DNA of 64,000 nt, from NCBI GenBank assembly GCA_965200535.1, contig CBDAUF010000002.1, positions 186,001 to 250,000 of the forward strand, given 5' to 3'. Shown one piece after another: positions 17,860-27,830 of the stretch. Position 1 is the stretch's first letter. The number at the start of each line of letters is the position of its first letter. The DNA comes from MPNO01 sp965200535 (GTDB lineage Bacteria > Pseudomonadota > Alphaproteobacteria > MPNO01). Both the position numbers and the translations under genes were made by a program. The notes under the pieces were generated by a model. The model had not been told where the DNA came from. It did not search any database and was given only the letters and a program-made list of their open reading frames with translations.

Positions 17860-19746
17860 TCAAGGTCCTGACACGCTCGTTCCTTCGCGATCATTACCAT
17901 AACGGTTCGGGAAGAAACCAATCTTCGGGGTCTCCGGTGTACCCACAAGCATCCCTCGGTCAAGAAGTCGATTGCCCATCTCGCAGGACGTCTCCGGGAG
18001 CAACATGCATCCGTGACAGGCGGCGAGATTGGCATTGTCGCTGCCCTGTCCTGCGCTCTCGATGCAGACTGGATCGCTGGAGCACCACTGTGCCCGGCGT
18101 ATGGCGCGCTCGATGATGGCCTTCAAACGGTCAGGCTCGCCCTGGCGGACGAGGCCGCCGAGGGTTCCCTCCGAATCTCCTGAGGCAGTGTAGATGAGAA
18201 CTCCCTGCATGGGCCGGTCGGGTTCGTCCGCTTCGCAGTAGATCCGCTCCCTCAGGGACGCGCTTCCGTATCCGCAGTCGAAGCTCAGCTGGCCGATCAT
18301 GGCATGTGCAAACGTATGCAGGAAAATGTACTTCGGGGTGATGTCCACCTCGTCCAGGCCCCGTTCAAGGCGTCGGCGGTTTTAATGCTCCTTCAATGCC
18401 GAGATACGCCTGCGTACGGCGGGGTCTTCACCCCAAGTCTCCAGCATTTGTGCCGAAAACTCGAGAAAGATGCCTTCTCCATAGACAACCGTGGCCGGCA
18501 GCCAACGCAGAGTGTCATCCTCTGCGATGGGAAGGAGTTCCGCTGATCCCAGGTCCGTGACGGGAAGAAGCCTGGAAAAACCGACCAGCACCCGGGTCTC
18601 TCGCAGTTTTTTTACCAAGCACACGCTGTCGAACACATCTGCTAGGTCGGGCCCATACCGTGCAGGGTCGCGCACATCGACCATGAGGTCGGTGGTATCT
18701 CCGCCTCTTCCGGTCCGAAAGGCTTCATACTCCTGCCGTCGAAACTCCTCCTCGGATCGAAGCCGTGTGCCGTCCAGTGTCGCCGTACCGTCGAGCTTCC
18801 GCTGGGCGGCCTCTCTGAGTTCTTCAGGATCGACCTGATAAATCGAAGCGACGGCCTCGCAGCGGACGGCCTGGATGAATTTGCCGTTGTCCAGACCCGC
18901 GACCAGTGTATCCCAGACCTTAGGATTCTCGAGAATCTTGTTGACGATCCGGCTCGTGCCCTCGCCCCAGAGAGGGAGATAGATGGATGATACTGTCAGC
19001 GGGAAATAGACATTGGATGCTCCTCGCTGGACCACCCGGAGGAACTCTCCGCATTGCCCCGTTCCGTCGTCGGCCTTGCCAAGCCAAGGCATGCTGCCGG
19101 AACAATCGTGGCCGATCCCGTGCAGCGCGCCGCCAGACTCCGGGTCGAAGTTGAAGATGCCGGTCAGGGTTTCGGACTTTCCGCAACTGCATGCGATCTT
19201 GATTCCTGAAAGGCTGGCGGAAGAGCGTCCCGCGAGAAGGCGCAGCTTGTGCGTCCGGTCCCAGGCACCGTCCCTGTGGACCCGCCGCATGAACGGAAAA
19301 TCTTCGATATGGCCCTTGGGGCACACGGCAATGAACCGGCTCGGGATCAGATAGGGCCGCCTCCGCTCGGGGAGCGATTCGCAGTCCAGACCGGGCCGGC
19401 AGGGACACTTCATGCGTCCGCCATACAGCGGCAGCTCCTCCATGGCGCCCCGACGCGGGCAATAGTGCCAACGGGGGAAACGGACGAAAAGGATGAACTG
19501 GTTGGGGTCCTGGACGCCCTGACCGGGCTCCCTGTGTTCGGGAGGAAGCCTGAAATGGGTCATGTCGAGACGTGTCTGAAGGCGCTCTTCGCGTACGAGC
19601 CAGTCGGCCGGGCATTCTTCCTTGGCGAACGGCCATTCGTCGAGCCCGGCGGTCATCAGCGATTCGTCACCGCGGAAGTCCACGAGGGCGCCAATGCCGA
19701 ACGGATTGATGAGCTGGGTCCTTCTGATCGGTCTGAGATTCGGCAT
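17860..19746 (-). pseudogene. drmB: DrmB (DUF1998-containing) of a DISARM system, split by an in-frame stop
   Basis: Read through, the frame gives about 628 codons, normal for DrmB. The N-terminal 454 residues (MPNLRPIRRTQLINPFGIGA...) contain RFIAVCPKGHIEDFPFMRRV, typical of DrmB, and cysteine pairs (CPRRG, CPCRPG, CSCGKSE). One TAA codon (18384-18382) follows RRRISALKEH; the same frame then continues NRRRLERGLDEVDITPKY and FLHTFAHAMIGQLSFDCGYG, the DUF1998 domain, with CHGCMLLPETSCEMGN near the end. So this is a nonsense codon, not a frameshift. A GTG at 18348 could start the C-terminal half (162 aa) but has no good ribosome site. DrmB with DrmA forms the DISARM core, so function is probably lost unless the halves assemble or the stop is a sequencing error. 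Confidence 0.85.
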
Positions 19747-19791
19747 GGCTGGGTCGTGTTTCTGTTCCGGGGCGGTCTCTCGCGGGGCGGT

Positions 19792-22700
19792 TTAGAAGAG
19801 TGCCGCTTCGCCGTAGCCTCCGACCAGCGGGCGGGCCGCGCAGTCGGCGTCGACATTGCGCATCGAGCTGGGTGTGGGGAAGGGCCAGTCGTACCACAGG
19901 GGATGACGCTGCGCGCCTGCCGGGTACATCAGCGGCATTTCCTCCGACGGCGAGCCGAAGCCGCCGTATCGCGGCGGTGGGGCATCGCTCCATTTTCGGA
20001 TGATCGCGTCTACCAGCTTTTCCGTGCCCGGCCATTCGTCGGGATCAGCGGACATCACTCTTTCGCGGATGGTTTCCTTGATTCTCCGAATGACGTCGGG
20101 GTCGGGAGGATTGATCGGTCTGGTGCGCAGGCCCTCATCTCCCCAGAAGCGGGACAGAATGACCACGAGGGCATGGAGTGCCCGTTCCCGTACCGGCACG
20201 GCGAAGGGTGTCACGCTCGTCGGTTCGACATGCTGATAGATGCCGTGATGGTATGACCGGAAATGCTCGTAGTGCGATCGGTCCCTAGGCTTGAACGGAT
20301 TGTAGTTGGTGACGACGATGCCGGGACGGTCGATGCGCCGGCCGACCCGGCTGGATGCCTGGATGTATTCCGACGTCATTTTCGGCTGGCCGATGATCGT
20401 CATCAGACTCAGCCGCGGGACGTCGAGGCCGACCTGGATCATGTTCGTGGCAAAACAGACGTCGACCGCCTCCGATGTCGTAGAGGTGTCGTACCGAGCA
20501 AACAGTTGCTGAAGAATTCCCGGAATTTCGCTGCTCTGAACCCGACTGGTCAGTTCGACGTCCCTGTTGATGAACCGGCGGGGATCGATGGCGGCAGATC
20601 TCGCGATGTCGAGGCGTAATCCCAGACGGTCCCACATGGCATTGAGAAATTCCCTGATGTCCGCGCGGATGAGGGTGGCCGCGTGGCCGAGCTCCCGGAG
20701 GCTGTTGAAGTAGCCCATCATCGTCCAGTAGGGATCGATGACGTCAGGATCGCTGGCCGCGAAGAGCTTGGGTGCCTGCAGAAGGGCGCCCATTGTCCGC
20801 ACCTGCGCCGTCACGTGGGACGGGAGCGCGGTGGCGAAGACACCCACATACAGGCGTCCCACCTTGTCCTCCCGCTCCTCGGCGAAAAATGAATCTCCTG
20901 CCTTCAGAGCCTGCGGCGGAAACAGAAAGGCCGGGCGGCCGTAGAGACCCTTCACCTGACTTTCGGCCCGGGAAATCGTCGCGGTGGACGCAATGATCTT
21001 TGCACGAATGCGCGTGCCCTCTCTCTCATCGACGCAGAGGGCATCGATGGCCGTTTCGTAGTGTCCGACCATCGAACCGAGCGGCCCCGAAATAAGGTGC
21101 AGCTCGTCCTGGATGATCAGTTCGGGTGGCGGCCACGGGGTATCGATACCGAACATGCGCCGGGCGGAGGGCTGGAACGCGAGCATCGCGAACTTGTCCA
21201 CCGTGCCTATCAGAAGCGTGGGAGGCGATTCGTAGATCTGCTCGTCGATGACAGCGAGCGGGAGGCCGTCATCGGAATTAAAGTCGCAGTCTGGATCTTC
21301 GCAGATAAATCTGACGCGGACGGGGTGGGCGAGCTTGCGGTAGCCCTTGCATCTCGTACTTCGTCCGACCTGCTGCGGACCCATGGCGGCTCCGCACCAC
21401 GGACAGCTGAGCATGATGAACTTGTTGACGCCCCGCCCCGACTGGAGCTGCCTCAGCGTGTGTACTGCGTTCTCCTCGGTGTTGGGGCTGACTTCGCCGC
21501 CTACCCACAGACCGATTGAGAAGCGTTCGGGCCCCAGTGTTTGCGGCTCGCTGCGTCGGATGATTTCGCATGCGCAGATGAGAGAAGCGGCACGCTGGAA
21601 CTGCTGTGTCGTCAAAAGCCTGAGGGTGTAGCGCATGAGTATGCTCGTGCCCGCGTGGTCCGGATTCCGCAGCCGTCGCAGGAACATGGTGAAGGCGGAA
21701 AGGCCGAGATACGCCTCTGTCTTCCCGCCTCCGGTCGGGAACCAGATCACGTCGACGAGGTCGCGTTCCGGGCAGGCCGTGTCGGTAATTGCCCTGAGAT
21801 TCATGAGAATGAATGCCAGTTGGAAGGGTCTCCACATGCGATTCGGATCGTCATAGGAGGGCGGATCGAAGGGTTCCTCGATCTCCAACCCACCGGATTT
21901 GCTGATCCACGATCTCGTCGACTGAGATGAAATCTCGTAGTGGATCTGCTGCATGAGCATCGCTTCGTTCATCAGGCGGAAGGCACGCGCCACGTCGGGG
22001 TCCTGTTGAAGAAGCAGGTTGCCTTCCCGCATGCGACGGAGGCATTCGCGGCAATTTCCCATGTGCTTTCGCGCGGTCTCTTTCAATGGGAGAGGCAGGT
22101 CGGATCTCTCCTCGATCTCCCGCTCCCGCTCGGATATCCAGTCCTCGTATTCGTCGGCGAGTCTCCCGCAGAGCGCTGATGCGACGTCCGGTTCGGCGGA
22201 TGCCAGCTCGTGCATACGAAGGTCGAGTCCTTCGACCTGCGTCGGCAGCACCGGTTTGAGATCGTATGTGGGCAGCACCTCGGTCCGAATTCGTTCGGTG
22301 CGTCCGTTGCTCGGCTCGCTCCATTCCGGCGCGCAACCGTGTCCGATGGCGAACGTCTGCCTGTGCAGGTAAAGAAGCTGAAGCGACAGTTCCTCGGAAT
22401 CTTCGGGATCGCGAGACCGTTCGGGATAGGCCAGAAAGGGGAGCTTTCCATCGGCATCGCGCACCGAGAAACCGCACTGAAAGGAGCAATCCGAGTTGTC
22501 GGGTGCCTTGCTTTGCCGCTCTCGGCGATTGACGAGAGTGAAGGTGATCAACCGCGTCTCGCCGGACTGCTCTGATTGCGGGTAGGGCCGGCTCACGACG
22601 TGGAGCGCCAAGGCCCGCTTTCCGTTTTCTTCCAGGACCGGTCTCTCGACTATTGCCGGTCCGCTCCCGAGAAGTTCCGCCGAAGTGAATTCTATGAAGC

Positions 22701-23214
22701 GCTCGATGGGTCGCCGCCACCAAGCCTTGGGGAAATACTCCCTACCGTCCTTGTCCCTGCGCGTTTCCCATTTGAGTTCCTCATGCTCGTAGACGCCGAC
22801 CGAGACATCGACAAGAAGGCGCTCAGAAACTTCCACAAGGGCGGTCAGCCCCATCGCGCTTGGTAGGAACTCGTTTGCCAGCGTTACGTCCCTGTCTGTT
22901 TCGGGAGGAATTTCGCCTGGGTTGATCTCGACGGGATCTGTCTCGGAGCCATCCTCACTTGCCACGATCTCGTCCTGCTCCGGAGAATCCGCATCCCCAG
23001 TGACATCCTCACCCTCGGCGGTTTCGTCCTGACTGATGAACTGTGCCCTCATGGGGAAAAGGATGCCCGCGCCGTAGCGCTGTCTGGGCGGGTCCTGCGG
23101 CCGGAGAATCTCCTCTCCATCGATCTGAACAGCCGGGTGACCGGGTGACGGACCTACCAGTTCGCTGCGCAGGAAATCGACGATGAAATCACGAGCCTTG
23201 AGAGTGTCGTTCAT
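19792..23214 (-). CDS. drmA: DrmA, SF2 helicase of a DISARM system
   Basis: 1140 aa. Walker A WFPTGGGKTEAYLG is at about 491-504, a DELH box in PELIIQDELHLISG at about 690, motif III-like ASTATISRA, and late motifs ATNMIQVGLDVPRL and EYIQASSRVGR. The long N-terminal region (1-450) with an acidic stretch at 60-100 is typical of DrmA. Members translocate on DNA and, with DrmB, recognise unmodified incoming phage DNA. The ATG overlaps the helicase stop upstream (ATGA), with AGGAG eight bases before; drmB starts 45 nt downstream. The reading frame is complete. Confidence 0.92.
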   Translation of the reverse strand: MNDTLKARDFIVDFLRSELVGPSPGHPAVQIDGEEILRPQDPPRQRYGAGILFPMRAQFISQDETAEGEDVTGDADSPEQDEIVASEDGSETDPVEINPGEIPPETDRDVTLANEFLPSAMGLTALVEVSERLLVDVSVGVYEHEELKWETRRDKDGREYFPKAWWRRPIERFIEFTSAELLGSGPAIVERPVLEENGKRALALHVVSRPYPQSEQSGETRLITFTLVNRRERQSKAPDNSDCSFQCGFSVRDADGKLPFLAYPERSRDPEDSEELSLQLLYLHRQTFAIGHGCAPEWSEPSNGRTERIRTEVLPTYDLKPVLPTQVEGLDLRMHELASAEPDVASALCGRLADEYEDWISEREREIEERSDLPLPLKETARKHMGNCRECLRRMREGNLLLQQDPDVARAFRLMNEAMLMQQIHYEISSQSTRSWISKSGGLEIEEPFDPPSYDDPNRMWRPFQLAFILMNLRAITDTACPERDLVDVIWFPTGGGKTEAYLGLSAFTMFLRRLRNPDHAGTSILMRYTLRLLTTQQFQRAASLICACEIIRRSEPQTLGPERFSIGLWVGGEVSPNTEENAVHTLRQLQSGRGVNKFIMLSCPWCGAAMGPQQVGRSTRCKGYRKLAHPVRVRFICEDPDCDFNSDDGLPLAVIDEQIYESPPTLLIGTVDKFAMLAFQPSARRMFGIDTPWPPPELIIQDELHLISGPLGSMVGHYETAIDALCVDEREGTRIRAKIIASTATISRAESQVKGLYGRPAFLFPPQALKAGDSFFAEEREDKVGRLYVGVFATALPSHVTAQVRTMGALLQAPKLFAASDPDVIDPYWTMMGYFNSLRELGHAATLIRADIREFLNAMWDRLGLRLDIARSAAIDPRRFINRDVELTSRVQSSEIPGILQQLFARYDTSTTSEAVDVCFATNMIQVGLDVPRLSLMTIIGQPKMTSEYIQASSRVGRRIDRPGIVVTNYNPFKPRDRSHYEHFRSYHHGIYQHVEPTSVTPFAVPVRERALHALVVILSRFWGDEGLRTRPINPPDPDVIRRIKETIRERVMSADPDEWPGTEKLVDAIIRKWSDAPPPRYGGFGSPSEEMPLMYPAGAQRHPLWYDWPFPTPSSMRNVDADCAARPLVGGYGEAALF

Positions 23215-24974
23215 CGGTGAAGCTCCTGCTCCATGCCTGTCTTGATCCGGCGCTCGAACGACGTGCGAGCGCCCTCGCTGATCATGAGGATCAAGAGGCT
23301 CCTGGCACGTGACATGGCCACGTAAAGGAGCGATCGGGGTTCATCCGAATCCACTCGATCGATGTCCACAATGATCACCACCGGACTCTCGAGGCCCTTG
23401 AATGAATGAATGGTCGAAAACTTGAGACTGTGCTCCCCGTTGACCATTCCGCGAGAAACGTCGACGAGCGGAAAGCGGGAGATGGTCTCGACCCCGGTGA
23501 GGACTGAATTCTCCAGTCGGCGCGGCGACAGGATCATCACGTCCTGGATGGGCGTCTGCTCCTTGACCAAGCGCTCCACTACGATCGTCAGCGCGTCGAC
23601 GAGTTCGGCGGGCCCCTTCCAATATCTGTGTTCCACCGGCAGCCCGACCTCGTTACCCAGTCTGAATGGAGGCCTGTCGAAGGCTGCCACGAGCGTGGTT
23701 TCCTCGGCGATCCGTCGCGTGTTCCTGCAATTAAGCATCAAATGCGCTCGCACGAAGTGGTCGCAGTAACGGGAGAGAGCAGCGACGGGCTCCTCGGTGC
23801 CGCCATAGAGTGCCTGTCGCGTGAAGTCTCCGAAGATGGCCCAGCGGCCACCCGCCAGCCCGCCCGGCATGGCAAGGTTCAGGACATCGAGCGTGTGCCG
23901 ATTGCAGAGGTCCTGAGCCTCGTCCATCACCACGACGTCGAATGGCGCCCCTAGTTCCTCCAAAGCGAGTTCGCCATAGAAGGGGTACGTTTCTGCGAAC
24001 AGTGCTCTGGTGTCGCCACCTTGCAGCGCCTTGTGCTCTTCTTCCTGAAAATCGTTCGCGCTGCTGCTCTCCAGGATGAGGCGTCTCACGATCCCATGCC
24101 ATGTGCCGGCCGCCACGCCGGTGCCCTTGGTCTGCTCCTGCAGCCATCCTCCGAGAAGTCGATTGAAGCAGAGAAGAGCCACCTTCGATCCGTCGCCGCG
24201 CGCCCGGCGCGCGTACTCCAGGGCGAGCAGGGTCTTGCCCGTTCCGGCCGCTCCTTCGAAGAGGCAACGAGGGTTGGCCTCGAGTTCGTCGAGCCTGGCG
24301 TATTGTTCTTCGGTTAGACGCAGCAACTTCTCCTCGATGCATCCGACCGATACGCCTTTCGCCACAATCAGCTCGAAGTCCGGCCGCAGGAAGCTCCTGA
24401 TTGCCTTTGCCTCGGAAGCGGTCGGTAAGGGGTCACCATGTCGAGACTGGAATTCGCGGAGCCGGCGGCGCGCAACACGCATGATGGATTTGGATATCGG
24501 CCCCCGCAGGTCATCCGAGTCGATGGCATCCGAACGCTCGAACTCCGGCGTAAGGGGTGGACAGGGCACATCGGGGAAGACTACCGCACATCCGATCGGA
24601 CACCGGGTCTCGGGGTCGGCGTCCTCGAAATGACGGACCAGCGCGTTGCGCAGCGCGAACATCGAGTCCCTTGCTTGGAGGAAGGGGCTCTTTTTGAGTG
24701 TCGCGACGTTGCCGTGACGGTCCATTGTCCGCCATACGCCGTCCTCGCAGGAGAGGCGCCCTCCCTTGACTTCGAGGCAGACAATGCCCTCGCCGGGGAT
24801 GATCACGACAAAATCGATCTCGCCGTACGGCCCGGTCGGTCGACGCGCAATTCCCAGCGAGTGAAGTACGGTCCAGTCGGTCGAGGCGGGATCGTTCTCG
24901 AGCAGTCCGAATACGCGGCGTTCACCGGCGCTGACACGGTCATCGTTGATCCGTGCCGGGATCATCTTCGCCAT
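23211..24974 (-). CDS. NERD-domain nuclease fused to UvrD/Rep-like helicase
   Basis: 587 aa from ATG 24974, 13 nt after the drmE-like stop. The N-terminal nuclease-related domain has a PD-(D/E)xK-like site: E18, D54 in EIDFVVI and E68-V-K70 in CLEVKGG. The helicase part has Walker A GAAGTGKT (241-248), Walker B VVVMDEAQD, a StIHSFKGLE motif and C-terminal LYVAMSRARSLL (motif VI). The architecture fits an ATP-driven nuclease that processes DNA. In textbook class 2 DISARM the accessory nuclease is DrmC (phospholipase D-like), which I do not see here; this protein takes its place in the operon. It overlaps drmA by 4 nt, so translation is coupled. Confidence 0.85.
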   Translation of the reverse strand: MAKMIPARINDDRVSAGERRVFGLLENDPASTDWTVLHSLGIARRPTGPYGEIDFVVIIPGEGIVCLEVKGGRLSCEDGVWRTMDRHGNVATLKKSPFLQARDSMFALRNALVRHFEDADPETRCPIGCAVVFPDVPCPPLTPEFERSDAIDSDDLRGPISKSIMRVARRRLREFQSRHGDPLPTASEAKAIRSFLRPDFELIVAKGVSVGCIEEKLLRLTEEQYARLDELEANPRCLFEGAAGTGKTLLALEYARRARGDGSKVALLCFNRLLGGWLQEQTKGTGVAAGTWHGIVRRLILESSSANDFQEEEHKALQGGDTRALFAETYPFYGELALEELGAPFDVVVMDEAQDLCNRHTLDVLNLAMPGGLAGGRWAIFGDFTRQALYGGTEEPVAALSRYCDHFVRAHLMLNCRNTRRIAEETTLVAAFDRPPFRLGNEVGLPVEHRYWKGPAELVDALTIVVERLVKEQTPIQDVMILSPRRLENSVLTGVETISRFPLVDVSRGMVNGEHSLKFSTIHSFKGLESPVVIIVDIDRVDSDEPRSLLYVAMSRARSLLILMISEGARTSFERRIKTGMEQELHR

Positions 24975-24987
24975 CCTCAATGCCCCC

Positions 24988-27576
24988 TCAGAATGCGCTG
25001 TCGGCGACCCACAGAAGCCGGTTGACTTGGTTCGCGGCATACTCCCGCCGCTTTGTCTCAACAGACTCGACCTGGACCACCCATGCCTTCCCGTAGTCGA
25101 GATCGAGCATCGTTGGCTGGTCGCCCAGTTCATTGAGCCGACTACGAAGCTCGCCGAGAATGAGTCGAGTCAGCTGCATTCCAGCGGTCAGATGTGCACC
25201 GCGAATTCGAGTGATGGCGTCCCTTACATCGTCCTTGATGGAAAGGAGTTCCGTGTCGCCAGCGACTGTCGCAATGGTTTCGATGTCCTCATGGTTGCCG
25301 GGTCCTATTCGGTCCGGGTTCCTCAGCCATGCGGCAACTGTCGGGCGTGTCCGCTCAAGGCCGTGATCCGCTAGGCGTCGTTGAATCGCGGCAGAGCTAC
25401 GGCCGAGGCGATGAAGTGGCAGCTTCCAACGTTCGGCGACGTCTCGGATGCGCTGATATTCCTGCGTTCCAAGGCTTTCCTCTGCAATCAGTCGCAGGAA
25501 TTCCTTGTCGCCGCTGGCCCTGAACAGCACGAAGTCGCCGGTCGACAGGCGTGATGCGGTTGCGCTGGTGAGTTTGGCGTTGTCGCCCTCGCCGCTGTCG
25601 ATCAGATCATTCAGCAATGGCAGTTCAGCCCACTCCGTAAGGAGGGCGTAGCAACCACCGAAGAACTGGACCAACTGCGCTTCGCGGCCGTCTTCGCCAC
25701 TTGAAGCAAGCTGGGGATGCGTGACGTGTCGGCGGGCGACACGCTCCTCCAGTCTGAAGACCGGAAGGTCGACGGGAATTTCCTTCCCGGGTGGATCTTC
25801 GACATCGCTGCCGGCTCTGTTCAGAGGGGTGAGAAACCGTGTTTCGATCCCGAGAACTGAAGAGAGTGTTTCGGTTTCCAGCCGAACTGAGCGGGCTCGT
25901 GCACGTTCACGGGCTTGGTGGCGCGAGATCCACTTGCTCTCAAAGGGGTAGGCAAGGATGCGGATGTCCGTGGTCACCGAGAGATTTCGCAGGCGGGTGA
26001 ATCTTTGATCGTTGGGCCAGGCCGGTATGATGATGCCGTCGAATTCTTGATCGGGACTGACAGCCGAGACAGGCAGAACCGGCAGGTCGGCACCCAGAGC
26101 GTCCAAGCCACTCCGTAGCCGTTCCGCGGTGCGGGGCGATCTTGCCGCTACGGCCCATGATCCATCGTGGTCGGCCAGGATGTTCAGGATCGCATTCGCC
26201 TTCTGCTCACCGGAGCCGCTTGTGACGGCGCCTTCCAGAGCGTTGATAGCATCTCGAAGTGTTTCACGGACCCCAGGCTCCAGCCATCTCGCGCGCTGGG
26301 CGATCTGTTCCCGGACGGCTCGCAGATCAATGATGGTGCCTTCTCCGACGCCGAAACAGCACTCGCTGCACTCGAAGAGGATCCTGAAGAGACGCGCAAG
26401 GGCCTCCTCGACCTCGAACGCCTCCTCACGGTCCGCGGTCATTTCCGCAACTCGCTCCAGGGATGCGGCTGCTGTTTGGAGCACATCGTCATGACAGTCG
26501 ACCGTGTTCACGCTGCAGCGGCGTCGTATAACCGCTGCCCGGATTGTTGCGCCGACAAGGCTCGCGCGTGTACGCATGTCGTCAGAGGCCTCGCCGATCA
26601 GTACTTCGTCTGCTGACATGTGCCACACGGGACAGCCCCGATCCCTGAGTAGTTCGAGGTCTTCGCTTTCGTCAGGTGAGGCCAGGATGACCAACCTCTG
26701 CCGGTCGGCGATGTCATCAAATGCCTGCAGGTCCCGCGCCAGTCTACGGGCGCCGTCGACAAGTACGGTCTTGGTGCCGGCGTCCGCCGAAGAAGAAGCC
26801 AGAGCCAAGTCCTCGGGTACGCTTGTCGCGGCAATCAGAGGTTCACCGACTACCTGAAAGGGGTCGCTCGGTCTTAGTGTTCCGTCGGGTCCGATGAAAC
26901 CCCAGGGCAGGAAGCTGGACAGACGGGCAAACGCACCGGCATGAATTGGCGCGAGGGTGGTGGCGTCGGTGATTCTCCCAAGATGGGCGCGTGGAATCTG
27001 CACGAGCACTGCATTCTGGATTAGGCTGTTGTTCCCACAGGTCGTGAGGTCGAGCAGACGATCGAGAGGACTGCGCTCGAAAGCACCAAGGTCGGATGCG
27101 CCGGTCCCCTTTGGCCGAACGCGATCCGTTGGTTCCAATCTGAGCACATCGACGAGCCGAAAACTTCGCGAGGCATCCTCGCCGAGAAACTTCAGCCTAA
27201 AGAAATCCGGATGGTTCTCCCAGACGCCCTCGTACTCGTACACGAAGTCGTTGGGTCTGACTTTGACACGCTGACCGCGCTCCAACGCGGTGCGGGCATA
27301 ACGCTCGACGAGGCGGGGAAAATCGAATTGAAGCCGCACAAGTCCTGCGAGAATCGCCGCGATCGCCGTCGTGCCCGGGGTCTTGTCAAGGACGACGCAA
27401 CACGCCCCTGGCCCTGGGTTGGCGGCAGCCGCGAGGATGAACCCAAAGAACCATGGTATCCGCTCACTTGGCACGTCTTCGCCGAACTGTCCGACGATCC
27501 CGTTGAACAGGGGAAAGCGCCGGCGGAATTCGTCGATCAGGACAAGGTTCCTATCGGTCGTTTGACAGCCGTTCAT
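24988..27576 (-). CDS. DrmE-like protein, first gene of the DISARM-like operon
   Basis: 862 aa, the size expected of DrmE, the marker of class 2 DISARM. The N-terminal region (RIPWFFGFILAAA, CCVVLDKTPG) and C-terminal region (MLDLDYGKAWVVQVESVETK, then NQVNRLLW) resemble what I recall of DrmE, and the middle has a helicase-like layout (VILASPDESEDLELL, IIIPAWPN, ILAYPFESKW) without a classical Walker A. The assignment rests on these resemblances and on neighbours DrmA and DrmB. The ATG at 27576 has GGAG six bases upstream. It is the promoter-proximal gene of the leftward operon drmE - NERD helicase - drmA - drmB. Confidence 0.6.
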   Translation of the reverse strand: MNGCQTTDRNLVLIDEFRRRFPLFNGIVGQFGEDVPSERIPWFFGFILAAAANPGPGACCVVLDKTPGTTAIAAILAGLVRLQFDFPRLVERYARTALERGQRVKVRPNDFVYEYEGVWENHPDFFRLKFLGEDASRSFRLVDVLRLEPTDRVRPKGTGASDLGAFERSPLDRLLDLTTCGNNSLIQNAVLVQIPRAHLGRITDATTLAPIHAGAFARLSSFLPWGFIGPDGTLRPSDPFQVVGEPLIAATSVPEDLALASSSADAGTKTVLVDGARRLARDLQAFDDIADRQRLVILASPDESEDLELLRDRGCPVWHMSADEVLIGEASDDMRTRASLVGATIRAAVIRRRCSVNTVDCHDDVLQTAAASLERVAEMTADREEAFEVEEALARLFRILFECSECCFGVGEGTIIDLRAVREQIAQRARWLEPGVRETLRDAINALEGAVTSGSGEQKANAILNILADHDGSWAVAARSPRTAERLRSGLDALGADLPVLPVSAVSPDQEFDGIIIPAWPNDQRFTRLRNLSVTTDIRILAYPFESKWISRHQARERARARSVRLETETLSSVLGIETRFLTPLNRAGSDVEDPPGKEIPVDLPVFRLEERVARRHVTHPQLASSGEDGREAQLVQFFGGCYALLTEWAELPLLNDLIDSGEGDNAKLTSATASRLSTGDFVLFRASGDKEFLRLIAEESLGTQEYQRIRDVAERWKLPLHRLGRSSAAIQRRLADHGLERTRPTVAAWLRNPDRIGPGNHEDIETIATVAGDTELLSIKDDVRDAITRIRGAHLTAGMQLTRLILGELRSRLNELGDQPTMLDLDYGKAWVVQVESVETKRREYAANQVNRLLWVADSAF

Positions 27577-27649
27577 CGTGAGCTCCGAAGTTTCAACGAG
27601 GGCCTCCGAAAGCGATGCCTTGTTCGATGTCGGTCTTGACTATTTGCGT

Positions 27650-27661
27650 CCCCCTAGGGGG
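27650..27661. promoter_or_regulatory. Perfect palindrome upstream of the DISARM-like operon
   Basis: CCCCCTAGGGGG lies 73 bp ahead of the drmE-like start, in the 254-bp divergent spacer. A second dyad, TGTCGA...TCGACA, lies near 27706-27724. Possible operators. Confidence 0.35.
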
Positions 27662-27830
27662 CTGTTGCTGGTTTATGCTCAGTCCTGTCATTGATCCTCT
27701 CGTTGTCGACTGTCTTTCGACATGCAATCCTCGGCGTTTCCGACCCACTCCCACCATGTATCGGAGTGTAACACCCGCAACACTCGGGGTTGTGAGGAAC
27801 GACCTAACGAGCTCATGGAGGCTTCGGATA

